32,530 nucleotides of DNA from Halioglobus sp. (GTDB taxonomy: Bacteria; Pseudomonadota; Gammaproteobacteria; Pseudomonadales; Halieaceae): assembly GCA_020443425.1 (NCBI GenBank), contig JAGRIE010000011.1:1-32530 (forward strand), read 5' to 3'. The notes under the pieces are model-generated. The model was not told where the DNA came from. It ran no database searches and saw only the letters and a program-made list of their open reading frames with translations. Below are positions 7,624-15,196 of this stretch, in pieces (within the stretch, counting starts at the first letter, position 1; each line of letters begins with the position of its first letter). The position numbers were made by a program, and so were the translations under genes.

Positions 7624-8994
7624 ATGTTTATCGCCACCAACCCGACCACGGGCGAGCCGTTGCACGCCCACCCGCTGCATACGGAGGCCGAGGTCGACGC
7701 CATGGTCAACGCGTCACTCGCGGCCTTCAGGCAGTGGCGCAAGACAGGCTTTGCCGAGCGCGCCGCGCTGCTCACCGCCGTCGCACAGCGGATGCGCGAC
7801 GACGAGGAGCGGCTGGCGCGCCTGATGACAGTGGAGATGGGCAAACCCATTGTCGAGGCCCGCGCCGAGGTGCAGAAAGCGGCGTCCTGCGCCCTGCACT
7901 ACGCCGCCCACGCCGAGGCGTATCTCGCCGCGCAGACCCTGCCCTCCGATGCCAGCCACAGCTATGTGCAGCACCTGCCGCTGGGCGCAATACTCGGCGT
8001 GCTGCCGTGGAACGCGCCGTTCTGGCTGGCGTTTCGCTACTGCGCACCGGCGCTGATGGCGGGCAACACCTGCCTGATGAAGCACGACCCGCACGTCCCC
8101 GCCTGTGCCGAGGCCATCGCGGAGTTGTTCATCGCTGCGGGCGCGCCGCCCGGTCTACTGCAGAACCTGCGGCTGGACAACGGGCAGGTCGCGCAATTGA
8201 TTGACAACGATGCCGTACAGGCGGTGTCACTCACCGGCTCCAGCGCGGCCGGCAGTGCGGTGGCGTCGCTGGCCGCCGCCGCCATCAAACCCGCCGTGCT
8301 GGAGCTGGGCGGTTCCGACCCCTGCCTGGTGCTCGCCGATGCCGATCTCGACGCCGCCGCGCAGGTGCTGGCGGTGTCCCGTATTATCAACGCCGGGCAA
8401 TCCTGTATCGCCGCCAAGCGGATTATTGTCGAGGCGCCGGTGTATGAACGCTTCGTCGACAAATTCCGGCAGCGACTGGCGACACTGCAGATGGGTGACC
8501 CGGCCGAGGAGACCACCCAGGTCGGCCCGATTGCGCGCAGCGACCTGCGCGACAACCTGCACCGCCAGGTCAGCATGACCATTGCCGAGGGCGCCGACTG
8601 CCTGCTGGGCGGGGAGTTGCCCGACGGGCCGGGCTATTTCTACCCGGTGACATTGCTGACCGGGGTCAGCCCCGGTATGACAGCGTACTGCGAAGAGACC
8701 TTCGGCCCGGTGGCGGTGGTGATCAAGGCCGACTCGGTGGAGCACGCCATGACAATGGCCAACGATACCCCCTACGGCCTGGCGGCATCCATCTGGTCGG
8801 CCGATACCGCGCGCGCTGTCGCCATGAGCGCCGACATAGAGGCGGGCCAGGTCGCCATCAACGGCATCGTCAAGACCGACCCGCGCCTGCCCAGTGGCGG
8901 CGTTAAACGCTCCGGCTATGGGCGCGAGCTGGGCCCGCATGGCATTCTCGGCTTCGTCAATGTGCAGCAGGTCTGGGTGGGACCTGCGCAATAG
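7624..8994 (+). CDS. doeC: NAD(P)-dependent aldehyde dehydrogenase, probable aspartate-semialdehyde dehydrogenase (DoeC-like)
   Basis: A 456-residue aldehyde dehydrogenase, the predicted last step that oxidises aspartate semialdehyde to aspartate. Canonical features are present: oxyanion-hole Asn130 (LPWN), the nucleotide-binding turn GSSAAG (205-210), general base Glu227 (LELGG), nucleophile Cys261 (NAGQSC), and the C-terminal EETFGPVA and KRSGYGRELG motifs. It is close to succinate-semialdehyde dehydrogenases; the substrate is taken from the operon context. It starts 10 bases after doeA behind GGGAG, clearly in the same transcript. It is the last gene of the unit. No transporter and no AsnC- or GntR-type regulator usual for ectoine loci is in the window. 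Confidence 0.8.
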   Translation: MFIATNPTTGEPLHAHPLHTEAEVDAMVNASLAAFRQWRKTGFAERAALLTAVAQRMRDDEERLARLMTVEMGKPIVEARAEVQKAASCALHYAAHAEAYLAAQTLPSDASHSYVQHLPLGAILGVLPWNAPFWLAFRYCAPALMAGNTCLMKHDPHVPACAEAIAELFIAAGAPPGLLQNLRLDNGQVAQLIDNDAVQAVSLTGSSAAGSAVASLAAAAIKPAVLELGGSDPCLVLADADLDAAAQVLAVSRIINAGQSCIAAKRIIVEAPVYERFVDKFRQRLATLQMGDPAEETTQVGPIARSDLRDNLHRQVSMTIAEGADCLLGGELPDGPGYFYPVTLLTGVSPGMTAYCEETFGPVAVVIKADSVEHAMTMANDTPYGLAASIWSADTARAVAMSADIEAGQVAINGIVKTDPRLPSGGVKRSGYGRELGPHGILGFVNVQQVWVGPAQ

Positions 8995-9121
8995 CAGCAG
9001 TCAGTCTACAGAAACGACAGCGAGGGGCGCCGGGACGGGAAACCGCGCGCACGGTGCTGTTCGCCGCGCGGCGGAATCGGGTAAACTGCCGGCACCTCAA
9101 CCCGGATGACGACACCTCACC

Positions 9122-11284
9122 ATGCTGCCACCTCGCTACGCGCGTGCCCCGCGCCTTGCCACCACCCTGATCACACCGCTACTGGCCGCTGCACTGCTGC
9201 TCGGCTGCAGTGATTCCAACGACTCCGGCGACGACGCCATCGTGTTCTGGGTCTCCAGCACGGGCGATGACAGCGCCTCCGGCAGTGTCGAGTCGCCGTT
9301 TGCGACCCTCGTCCGCGCGCGGGATGCCGTGCGCGCCCTCACACTGGCGCAGCGCTGCCAGGGCGTTGCGATCAACATCGAAGGCGGCCTGTACACGCTG
9401 GACGAGCCACTGGCGCTGGATGCGCGCGACAGCGGCTGTGCCGGCAGGCCGGTGGTGTACCGCGCCGCCGCGGGTGCAGAGGTTGAACTCTCCGGCGGCA
9501 CCAGCGTCGAGGGCTGGACGCTGCACGACCAGACGCTGGGTATCTACCGGGCGCCGGTCCGGGTGCAGCACACCCGGCAGTTGTACGTGAACGGTCGCCG
9601 CGCCACCCGCGCGCAGACAACGCCCTACCCCTCCGGGTTCCGGCCCGCGTTCTATTACGCCGACGGCGTCCCGCAGCCCGAGGGTATCGAGTTCATCCCC
9701 ACCGACCTGAATCCATCGCGTTGGGGTGACCCCGCATCCTGGACCAATGTCGACCGCATCGAAGCGGTGCTGATCACACAGTGGAAAATGATGACGGTGC
9801 CGCTGCAATCGGTGGTGCCGTATCCCACCCACACCACGCCGCCGACATTCCTGCCCTTCCCGACGCTGCCAGCCGGCGGCCACACCGGTCTTATCACGCT
9901 GCAGGAGCCGGCATGGAGCAACGCCAACGTCTTCCTGGAGGCATCCACCGGGCAACCGGGGCTGTGGAGCTTGTGGGAGGTGACGCGCTTTGAGAATGCC
10001 TACCAGTTCCTCGATGAGGCGGGCGAATGGTATCTGGACAGTGACGAGGGCTTCCTCTACTACATCCCGCTGGACGGGGAGGACATCCACTCGGCCGACG
10101 TGCAACTGCCGGTGCTCGAAACGCTGGTCGACGGCGCCGGTGATGAAAATGAAGCGCTGGCGTACATTACCTTCGAGGGCCTGACCTTCAGCTATGCCAC
10201 CTGGCTGGCTCCCAGCGGCAGTAATGGCTATGTCAGCGACCAGAGCGGCTTTCACCTGACGGGACCGGGACACGCGCCCAACGTGATCGGGCATGCCCGG
10301 GATGTCACCCGCACACCGGGCAATATCCGCATGCGCTACGCCCACCATATCACCTTCAGTGGCAACCGCTTCCAGCACCTGGGCGCAGTGGGCCTCGATT
10401 TCGATACCGGCAGCCAGTACAACACGGTGTACGGCAATGTCTTCACCGACATCTCCTCCGCCGCCATCCAGCTCGGTGGCGTCAGCGCCATCGACAGCCA
10501 CCCGCAGCTGGCCGCGCAGTTCACCCGTGGCAATGTCATCGAGCAGAACAGCATCGAGGGTGTGGGCCGTGAATTCGTCGACGCCGCCGGCATCTATGTC
10601 GGCTTCACCAGCGACACGCTGATCCGCAACAACACCATTGCCGATGTGCCCTGGACGGGTATCGCCATGGGCTGGGGCTGGGGGCTGCTGGACCCGGGCA
10701 TGTTCCCCGGCCTGCCGGGCGCGGAGCGCGGGCAGTGGGGTGTCTACACCACCCCCACGCAGAACAGCGGCAACCGCATCCTGAACAATCGCATTGAGAA
10801 CTTCCTCGGGCAGGTGTGGGACGGCGGCGCGATCTACACCACCGGCCAACAGGGCACATCGATGGAGGACGCGCTGCTGATAGAGGGCAATGTGGCGCAC
10901 AATAAACGCAGCGCGGCCGGAGGCAATATCTTCTATACCGATGGCGGCAGCCGCTATATCGTGCTCAGGAACAACGCCTCCTATAACAACCCAGTGGGCG
11001 TGGTGGATTTCGGTCCGGCATCGAAAAGTGGCGACCCCCTGCCCTATCCAACCTATGCCAGTATCAACGGCATCCCCTATGGCAAGGAGACCGGTGGCTG
11101 CCAGACCTACGGCGATATCCTGTACCAGCAGAACTATTTCGACGATCTCACCTTCTTCAGCATCTGCCCGTTCACCGAGAACGGCATCTCCTATCCCGTC
11201 AACCTGATGTATGACAACAACCACATCATTAGCGATGAGAGCGGGATTCCGCAGTCGATACTGGCGGGAGCCGGGGTGCAGTAA
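9122..11284 (+). CDS. Large lipoprotein with right-handed parallel beta-helix domain
   Basis: A 720-residue predicted lipoprotein. The signal peptide ends in a lipobox, LLGC, with Cys29, followed by a Ser/Asp/Asn-rich linker. Residues about 42-130 (VSSTGDDSASGS, then PFATLVRARDAV and GGLYTLDEPLALDA) look like the start of pectate-lyase-type beta-helices. From about 380 to 660 there are repeated rungs rich in Asn and Gly: FSGNRFQHLGAVGLDF, YGNVFTDISSAAIQLGG, RNNTIADVPWTGIAMG, LNNRIENFLGQVWDGGAIY. Such proteins are usually carbohydrate-active (lyases, epimerases, GH141-like hydrolases), but I cannot identify catalytic residues. No sugar transporter is adjacent. No good ribosome site precedes the ATG. 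It lies 127 bases after doeC and is probably transcribed separately. Confidence 0.8.
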   Translation: MLPPRYARAPRLATTLITPLLAAALLLGCSDSNDSGDDAIVFWVSSTGDDSASGSVESPFATLVRARDAVRALTLAQRCQGVAINIEGGLYTLDEPLALDARDSGCAGRPVVYRAAAGAEVELSGGTSVEGWTLHDQTLGIYRAPVRVQHTRQLYVNGRRATRAQTTPYPSGFRPAFYYADGVPQPEGIEFIPTDLNPSRWGDPASWTNVDRIEAVLITQWKMMTVPLQSVVPYPTHTTPPTFLPFPTLPAGGHTGLITLQEPAWSNANVFLEASTGQPGLWSLWEVTRFENAYQFLDEAGEWYLDSDEGFLYYIPLDGEDIHSADVQLPVLETLVDGAGDENEALAYITFEGLTFSYATWLAPSGSNGYVSDQSGFHLTGPGHAPNVIGHARDVTRTPGNIRMRYAHHITFSGNRFQHLGAVGLDFDTGSQYNTVYGNVFTDISSAAIQLGGVSAIDSHPQLAAQFTRGNVIEQNSIEGVGREFVDAAGIYVGFTSDTLIRNNTIADVPWTGIAMGWGWGLLDPGMFPGLPGAERGQWGVYTTPTQNSGNRILNNRIENFLGQVWDGGAIYTTGQQGTSMEDALLIEGNVAHNKRSAAGGNIFYTDGGSRYIVLRNNASYNNPVGVVDFGPASKSGDPLPYPTYASINGIPYGKETGGCQTYGDILYQQNYFDDLTFFSICPFTENGISYPVNLMYDNNHIISDESGIPQSILAGAGVQ

Positions 11285-11332
11285 CTCGCACAATGCACCT
11301 GCTTCTGGCACGACCCCGGCACGGCGGTACTG

Positions 11333-11374
11333 CTTGCCCTGCCACCGGGACGCGTTCCCGCCCTGGCGGGCAAG
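11333..11374. other. Strong imperfect hairpin between the beta-helix and permease genes
   Basis: A 42-base structure: a 7-bp outer stem CTTGCCC/GGGCAAG, a 4-bp stem GCCA/TGGC and a 5-bp inner stem CGGGA/TCCCG with loop CGCGT. No T-tract follows on either strand, so it is not a classical terminator. It could protect RNA ends, be a REP-like element, or help end the upstream transcript. Confidence 0.45.
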
Positions 11375-11421
11375 TGAAGCGCACGGGCGGGCTGAAGATA
11401 GAATGGATGGGTTACAGGGCG

Positions 11422-11427
11422 TATACT
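11422..11427 (+). promoter_or_regulatory. Possible -10 element for the permease operon
   Basis: TATACT lies 56 bases before the permease ATG. I find no matching -35 hexamer, so it would depend on an activator or may be chance. Confidence 0.25.
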
Positions 11428-11482
11428 TTGCAGGGTGTTCCGACCACCGGGGCATTGTTTTTTGTACCCGGGAGTTGACGTA

Positions 11483-12463
11483 ATGCTATCTATTTTCACC
11501 GATCTGGCAGACTGGGTCGCCTACAGCTTACTCGGCCTCGTACCAGGCTCCAAACTCGGTGACTCGGTTCAGTTCTTTATCGAAGACACCAGCAAGATCT
11601 TTTTCCTGCTGGTGGTGATGATCTACGTGATCGCGCTCATTCGGGCCTCACTGAACATTGAGCAAGTGCGCGATTACCTGGCTAAGAACAATAAGTTCTT
11701 TGGCTATTTGATGGGGTCGACCTTCGGCGCGATCACGCCGTTTTGCTCCTGCTCCAGCATACCGGTATTCCTCGGTTTCACCTCCGCCGGCATCCCTGTC
11801 GGCATCACGATGTCGTTTCTGCTGACGTCACCACTGATCAATGAAGTGGCGGTGCTGCTGCTGTTGAGTCTGGTCGGCTGGGAGATAACCGTCATCTACG
11901 TGGTGATCGGGATGGCCATTGGGATAGCGGGCGGCATTTTCCTCGACCTGATCCGGGCCGAGAGACTGCTGCAACCCTTCGCACTGAAGGCCTATGAAAC
12001 CGCCGAACACACGGGTGTCGAGGGCAGTGGCAAAGCGCAGCTTTCCTTCAAAGCGCGGCATGATTTTGCCAGTGCCGAACTGCTGGATATCCTGGGGCGT
12101 GTGTGGAAATGGGTGTTTATCGGAGTCGGGCTCGGCGCCCTGCTGCACGGCTTCGTCCCCGACGCCTGGTTTGCGGACAATCTCGGCAGCGGCCAGTGGT
12201 GGTCCGTGCCAATGGCAGTGCTGGCCGGGATTCCACTGTACTCCAATGCCACAGGGGTTATCCCCGTAATGGAGAGCTTGATTGTGAAAGGCCTGCCACT
12301 GGGCACAACGCTGGCATTTTGTATGAGTACGGTGGCCGCGAGCTTTCCGGAGTTTGTGCTGCTGAAACAGGTGATGACATGGAAACTGCTGGCGATCATA
12401 TTTATGCTGCTACTGGTGTCATTCAGCCTGGTCGGCTGGGCCATTAATTTCATTTATCTATAG
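11483..12463 (+). CDS. Inner-membrane permease of the ArsP/DUF318 family
   Basis: A 326-residue polytopic membrane protein of PF03773. About eight to nine hydrophobic segments are visible. The family signature ITPFCSCSSIPVFLGFTSAG, followed by IPVGITMSFLLTSPLINEVA, lies in the first half and is partly repeated in the second (AGIPLYSNATGVIPVMES, then LAFCMSTVAASFPEFVLL). A cytoplasmic loop of about 50 polar residues separates the halves. Characterised relatives (ArsP) export trivalent organoarsenicals; many others have unknown metal or thiol-linked substrates. ATG 11483 is preceded by GGGAG at 8 bases; the open frame beginning at 11435 is less likely. A mini-thioredoxin gene follows after 12 bases, a common pairing, and no ArsR repressor is present. 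Confidence 0.85.
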   Translation: MLSIFTDLADWVAYSLLGLVPGSKLGDSVQFFIEDTSKIFFLLVVMIYVIALIRASLNIEQVRDYLAKNNKFFGYLMGSTFGAITPFCSCSSIPVFLGFTSAGIPVGITMSFLLTSPLINEVAVLLLLSLVGWEITVIYVVIGMAIGIAGGIFLDLIRAERLLQPFALKAYETAEHTGVEGSGKAQLSFKARHDFASAELLDILGRVWKWVFIGVGLGALLHGFVPDAWFADNLGSGQWWSVPMAVLAGIPLYSNATGVIPVMESLIVKGLPLGTTLAFCMSTVAASFPEFVLLKQVMTWKLLAIIFMLLLVSFSLVGWAINFIYL

Positions 12464-12475
12464 GAACACAGGCGT

Positions 12476-12709
12476 ATGAAAAACATCGAAGTGCTGGGCA
12501 GCGGATGCAGTAAATGTGTGAAGACCGCGGAGCTTGTGCAGGCAGTTGCCGATGACTGCCGCGTGAGCGTACAGGTCACAAAAGAAACCAACCCGCAGGC
12601 CCTGCTCACCTACCACGTCATGAGCACGCCGGCGGTGGTCGTGGATGGCCAGCTGATGCACTCAGGCTCAATACCGGACAAAACACAAATCGAAAAATGG
12701 TTGCAGTAG
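12476..12709 (+). CDS. Mini-thioredoxin (redox-active disulfide protein 2 type)
   Basis: A 77-residue thioredoxin-fold protein. It begins MKNIEVLGSGCSKC, with the redox pair C11/C14, has a helix (VKTAELVQAVADD) and carries the cis-proline segment MSTPAVVVDGQL. This matches the small archaeal/bacterial redox-active disulfide proteins that often sit beside PF03773 permeases. It has no signal peptide, so it should act in the cytoplasm, perhaps handing a thiol-bound metal or metalloid to the permease or reducing its cysteines (CSC motif). The start has a weak AGG-containing ribosome site and lies 12 bases after the permease stop, so the two are co-transcribed. Confidence 0.88.
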   Translation: MKNIEVLGSGCSKCVKTAELVQAVADDCRVSVQVTKETNPQALLTYHVMSTPAVVVDGQLMHSGSIPDKTQIEKWLQ

Positions 12710-12774
12710 CGCACAGGCTGGATACCGCACACGCGCAGCGAATCCTCCGCGAAAAATCCGTTGCTTGCTGAGCG

Positions 12775-12803
12775 CGCTGTGGCAAATGCCAGCGGTGTTT
12801 TTA
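12775..12803 (+). terminator. Possible terminator of the permease-thioredoxin operon
   Basis: CGC-TG-TGGC and GCCA-GCG can pair with a small bulge around an AAAT loop, followed by GTGTTTTTA. It lies between two convergent genes, where a terminator is expected. The stem is imperfect. Confidence 0.4.
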
Positions 12804-12823
12804 CCTCTTTAGCAACGGCATCG

Positions 12824-13621
12824 CTACACGGCAAACAGCGTGTCGGTGCCGATCTTCTTTTTGTACAGTGCGATATCGGCCTTGTAGGCTTTTTTCACGC
12901 ACGCCACCAGTTCTTCGTTGTACATCGCTTTGATCGACGGCAGGAATCCCTGGCTCTTGTACTCCAGTAGTTCCAGTGGCGAGCGCGCATACGGCTTGCG
13001 TCTGGAGAGCTTGTGATAGCCGTCGCTGCCGTGTTGTGTCAGCGGTCGCGCATCCACCAGTTCCAGGCCGATTTTCTCTTTCAGCACTGCTTCGGCCGTC
13101 GCGAAATCTTCGAGGGCGAAGTAGTCGTCGTAGTCCTCGTACACGAGGAAATTGGTCTGCGGCATCCAGTGGATATCGGCATTCCTGACAGCGTCCTTGC
13201 TCATGCTCTTCACAAAAAACTCGAAGGTGATGTCGTTGACGTCAATTTTTCGCCTGTGCAGGTCGACATAGCCCCAGGCCGGATTATTCCGGTTCACGAT
13301 TTTGTCCAGGTAGACGCTCAACAGTCGAGCGAACGGGCAGCGCAGGATGACGAAGGTGTATTTCGCCTTGGCCAGCTCCGACAAACTGGCTGAAAAGGTA
13401 TTATTGTTCTGGTGAATCCAGTTGAAGTCCGAACTGTCGCGGATGCAGCCGTTGGCAATGGCCAGCGAGGTGCGCAGTGTCGAACACGCGTTCTTGGGTA
13501 TGAAGGTATAGATCGCATCACTGGGGTAGATATTGAGCGCAAACTGCTGCGCGAAACTGTGCTGCTTGTTCACTCTCAATGTGCAGTAGTTCTGGTGACT
13601 GTAACGGAAGATACGCGGCAT
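12824..13621 (-). CDS. Sulfotransferase family 2 protein (PAPS-dependent carbohydrate type)
   Basis: A 265-residue cytoplasmic enzyme predicted to move sulfate from PAPS to a sugar or polysaccharide acceptor. The 5'-phosphosulfate loop is TFIPKNACSTLR (39-50), the P-K-x-x-C-S form of the HNK-1/chondroitin-type family PF03567. The 3'-phosphate loop is VILRCPFARLLSVYLDKI (91-108) with R94 and S102. DIHWMPQTNF is the conserved central motif of this family. There is no signal peptide or membrane segment. It stands alone: no PAPS synthesis or glycosyltransferase gene is nearby, so the acceptor is unknown. Its 5' end faces the mscS-like gene across 258 bases. Confidence 0.85.
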   Translation of the reverse strand: MPRIFRYSHQNYCTLRVNKQHSFAQQFALNIYPSDAIYTFIPKNACSTLRTSLAIANGCIRDSSDFNWIHQNNNTFSASLSELAKAKYTFVILRCPFARLLSVYLDKIVNRNNPAWGYVDLHRRKIDVNDITFEFFVKSMSKDAVRNADIHWMPQTNFLVYEDYDDYFALEDFATAEAVLKEKIGLELVDARPLTQHGSDGYHKLSRRKPYARSPLELLEYKSQGFLPSIKAMYNEELVACVKKAYKADIALYKKKIGTDTLFAV

Positions 13622-13710
13622 TGACGGACTCCAAACTCACGGTGATCTGCTGCGCGCCGGGCAGCGGCAGGCTTCGGCCAGGGCTGCGCTGTACGCCATA
13701 AACGGACTTT

Positions 13711-13727
13711 GATCCTATCACAGGATC
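13711..13727. promoter_or_regulatory. Short dyad GATCCT-N5-AGGATC in the divergent promoter region
   Basis: A perfect 6-bp dyad in the 258-base gap between the divergent sulfotransferase and mechanosensitive channel genes. It could be an operator; nothing else supports this. Confidence 0.25.
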
Positions 13728-13879
13728 TGCATAGCTTCCCATACAGGGGCGGTTGCCCTTGACCTTCAATGCCCCAGTTGCAATGCTAGCCGCCGCATCG
13801 GCCAGTTGCACTGGCAGACGCACTCACAACACCATCGCACGCAGACCGCGACAACACTGCAACAGGCACACACGAGAAT

Positions 13880-15166
13880 ATGAGCAACCTGAACACCGTC
13901 CGCGAGGACTTCCAACAATGGCTGTCCAGCTGGCTGGAATCCTATCTCCCGATCGCACCCGATTTGGCCTTCGACCTGATAGGCCTGCTGTGGATTGCGG
14001 CTGTGGCACTGACCCTGCACGTCTTCCTGCACCGGTTCGTGCACCGGCTGCTGGCCCGGCTGGCGCAGGCGTCCAGCCCGCTGGTGCACCGCATACTGCT
14101 GGCGAACAGTTTCTTCCGGCGTATTTCGTTTGTGTTGCAGGGCGTGATTGTCCAGGTGCAGGCACTGCACTGGTTCAAGGAGGACTCACCCACGCTGTGG
14201 CGACTCCTCGATGTCATCAGTGAACAGTGGATACTGCTCTATGCATTGCTGGCATTCTTCTCACTGCTGGATGCCATCCAGAGTAACGTGCTGCGCAGCA
14301 TGAGCCAGCAACTGCTGCCGTGGCGGGGCCTGTTCCAGACCATTAAGCTCATCGCCAGCGTGCTGGTCGGCTTGCTGGCGATCTCCTCGCTGATGGGGCA
14401 GTCACCGCTGATCCTGCTGAGCGGCCTGGGTGCGCTTTCCGCGGTCATGTTACTGGTGTTCAAGGACCCGCTGCTGGGGCTGGTCGCGGGCATCCAGCTG
14501 TCTGCCAACCGGATGCTGTCGGTCGGCGACTGGCTGGAGATGCCCAAGTACGGTGCCGACGGCGATGTCATCGACATCGCACTGACCACAGTGAAGGTGC
14601 GCAACTGGGACAAGACCATCACCACCGTACCCACCTATGCGCTGATCTCCGATTCTTTCAAGAACTGGCGCGGCATGACCGAGTCCGGTGGACGCCGAAT
14701 CAAGCGCAGTGTCCTGCTGGAAATCAACAGCATACAGTTCCTGGAAGACGAAATGTTCAGCCACCTCAAGGATGCCGAATTGCTGGGCGCCTACCTCGAG
14801 CGCAAACAGCACGAAATCGAGCGGGCCAACAGCGCCCGCACCAGCAACCTGTCACTGCGGCTCAATGGTCGCCGGTTGACGAATGTCGGCACCTTCAGGG
14901 GCTATCTGGTCTCCTACCTGAAGCAACACCCCAATATCCGCCAGGACATGACACTGATGGTGCGCCAGCTCGAACCGACCGCCAAGGGTCTGCCGCTGGA
15001 AGTCTACGCCTTCACGACCACCACCAACTGGAACGAGTACGAGGATATCCAATCGGATATCTTCGATCATATCTTTGCCGTGCTGCCGGAATTCAAGCTG
15101 CGCGCGCATGAGGCGCCCACCGGCTACGACATCCGTTCGCTCGCAGAGAGCGTGAAACTCCACTAG
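13880..15166 (+). CDS. ybdG: Mechanosensitive ion channel, MscS family, YbdG/MscM type
   Basis: A 428-residue inner-membrane channel that opens under membrane tension to release solutes during hypo-osmotic shock. Hydrophobic segments lie at about 30-55, 75-95, 118-135, 152-172 and 175-205; the last, ILLSGLGALSAVMLLVFKDP, is the pore-lining helix. The cytoplasmic beta domain has the YbdG signatures SVGDWLEMPKYGADGDVIDI, VRNWDKTITTVPTYALISDS and FKNWRGM. The C-terminal part has the subfamily-specific RRLTNVGTFRGYLVSYLKQH and VRQLEPTAKGLPLEVYAF. The start has only a weak GAGA ribosome site but gives the normal family length. An osmotic channel in the same neighbourhood as ectoine genes is suggestive, though they are not linked in one operon. 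Confidence 0.93.
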   Translation: MSNLNTVREDFQQWLSSWLESYLPIAPDLAFDLIGLLWIAAVALTLHVFLHRFVHRLLARLAQASSPLVHRILLANSFFRRISFVLQGVIVQVQALHWFKEDSPTLWRLLDVISEQWILLYALLAFFSLLDAIQSNVLRSMSQQLLPWRGLFQTIKLIASVLVGLLAISSLMGQSPLILLSGLGALSAVMLLVFKDPLLGLVAGIQLSANRMLSVGDWLEMPKYGADGDVIDIALTTVKVRNWDKTITTVPTYALISDSFKNWRGMTESGGRRIKRSVLLEINSIQFLEDEMFSHLKDAELLGAYLERKQHEIERANSARTSNLSLRLNGRRLTNVGTFRGYLVSYLKQHPNIRQDMTLMVRQLEPTAKGLPLEVYAFTTTTNWNEYEDIQSDIFDHIFAVLPEFKLRAHEAPTGYDIRSLAESVKLH

Positions 15167-15196
15167 GGCAACCACCGGCATTTGGCAGGAGTACGC

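Noticed and set aside
5763-7850. 695-codon minus-strand open frame
   Set aside because: It is antisense to the transaminase, ectoine hydrolase and dehydrogenase genes, which have full family motifs; its composition is typical of a shadow.
9179-11455. Very long open frame (758 codons) on the minus strand
   Set aside because: It lies fully antisense to the beta-helix lipoprotein, has no domain and is rich in Arg, Gly, His and Val, as expected for the shadow frame of a GC-rich gene.
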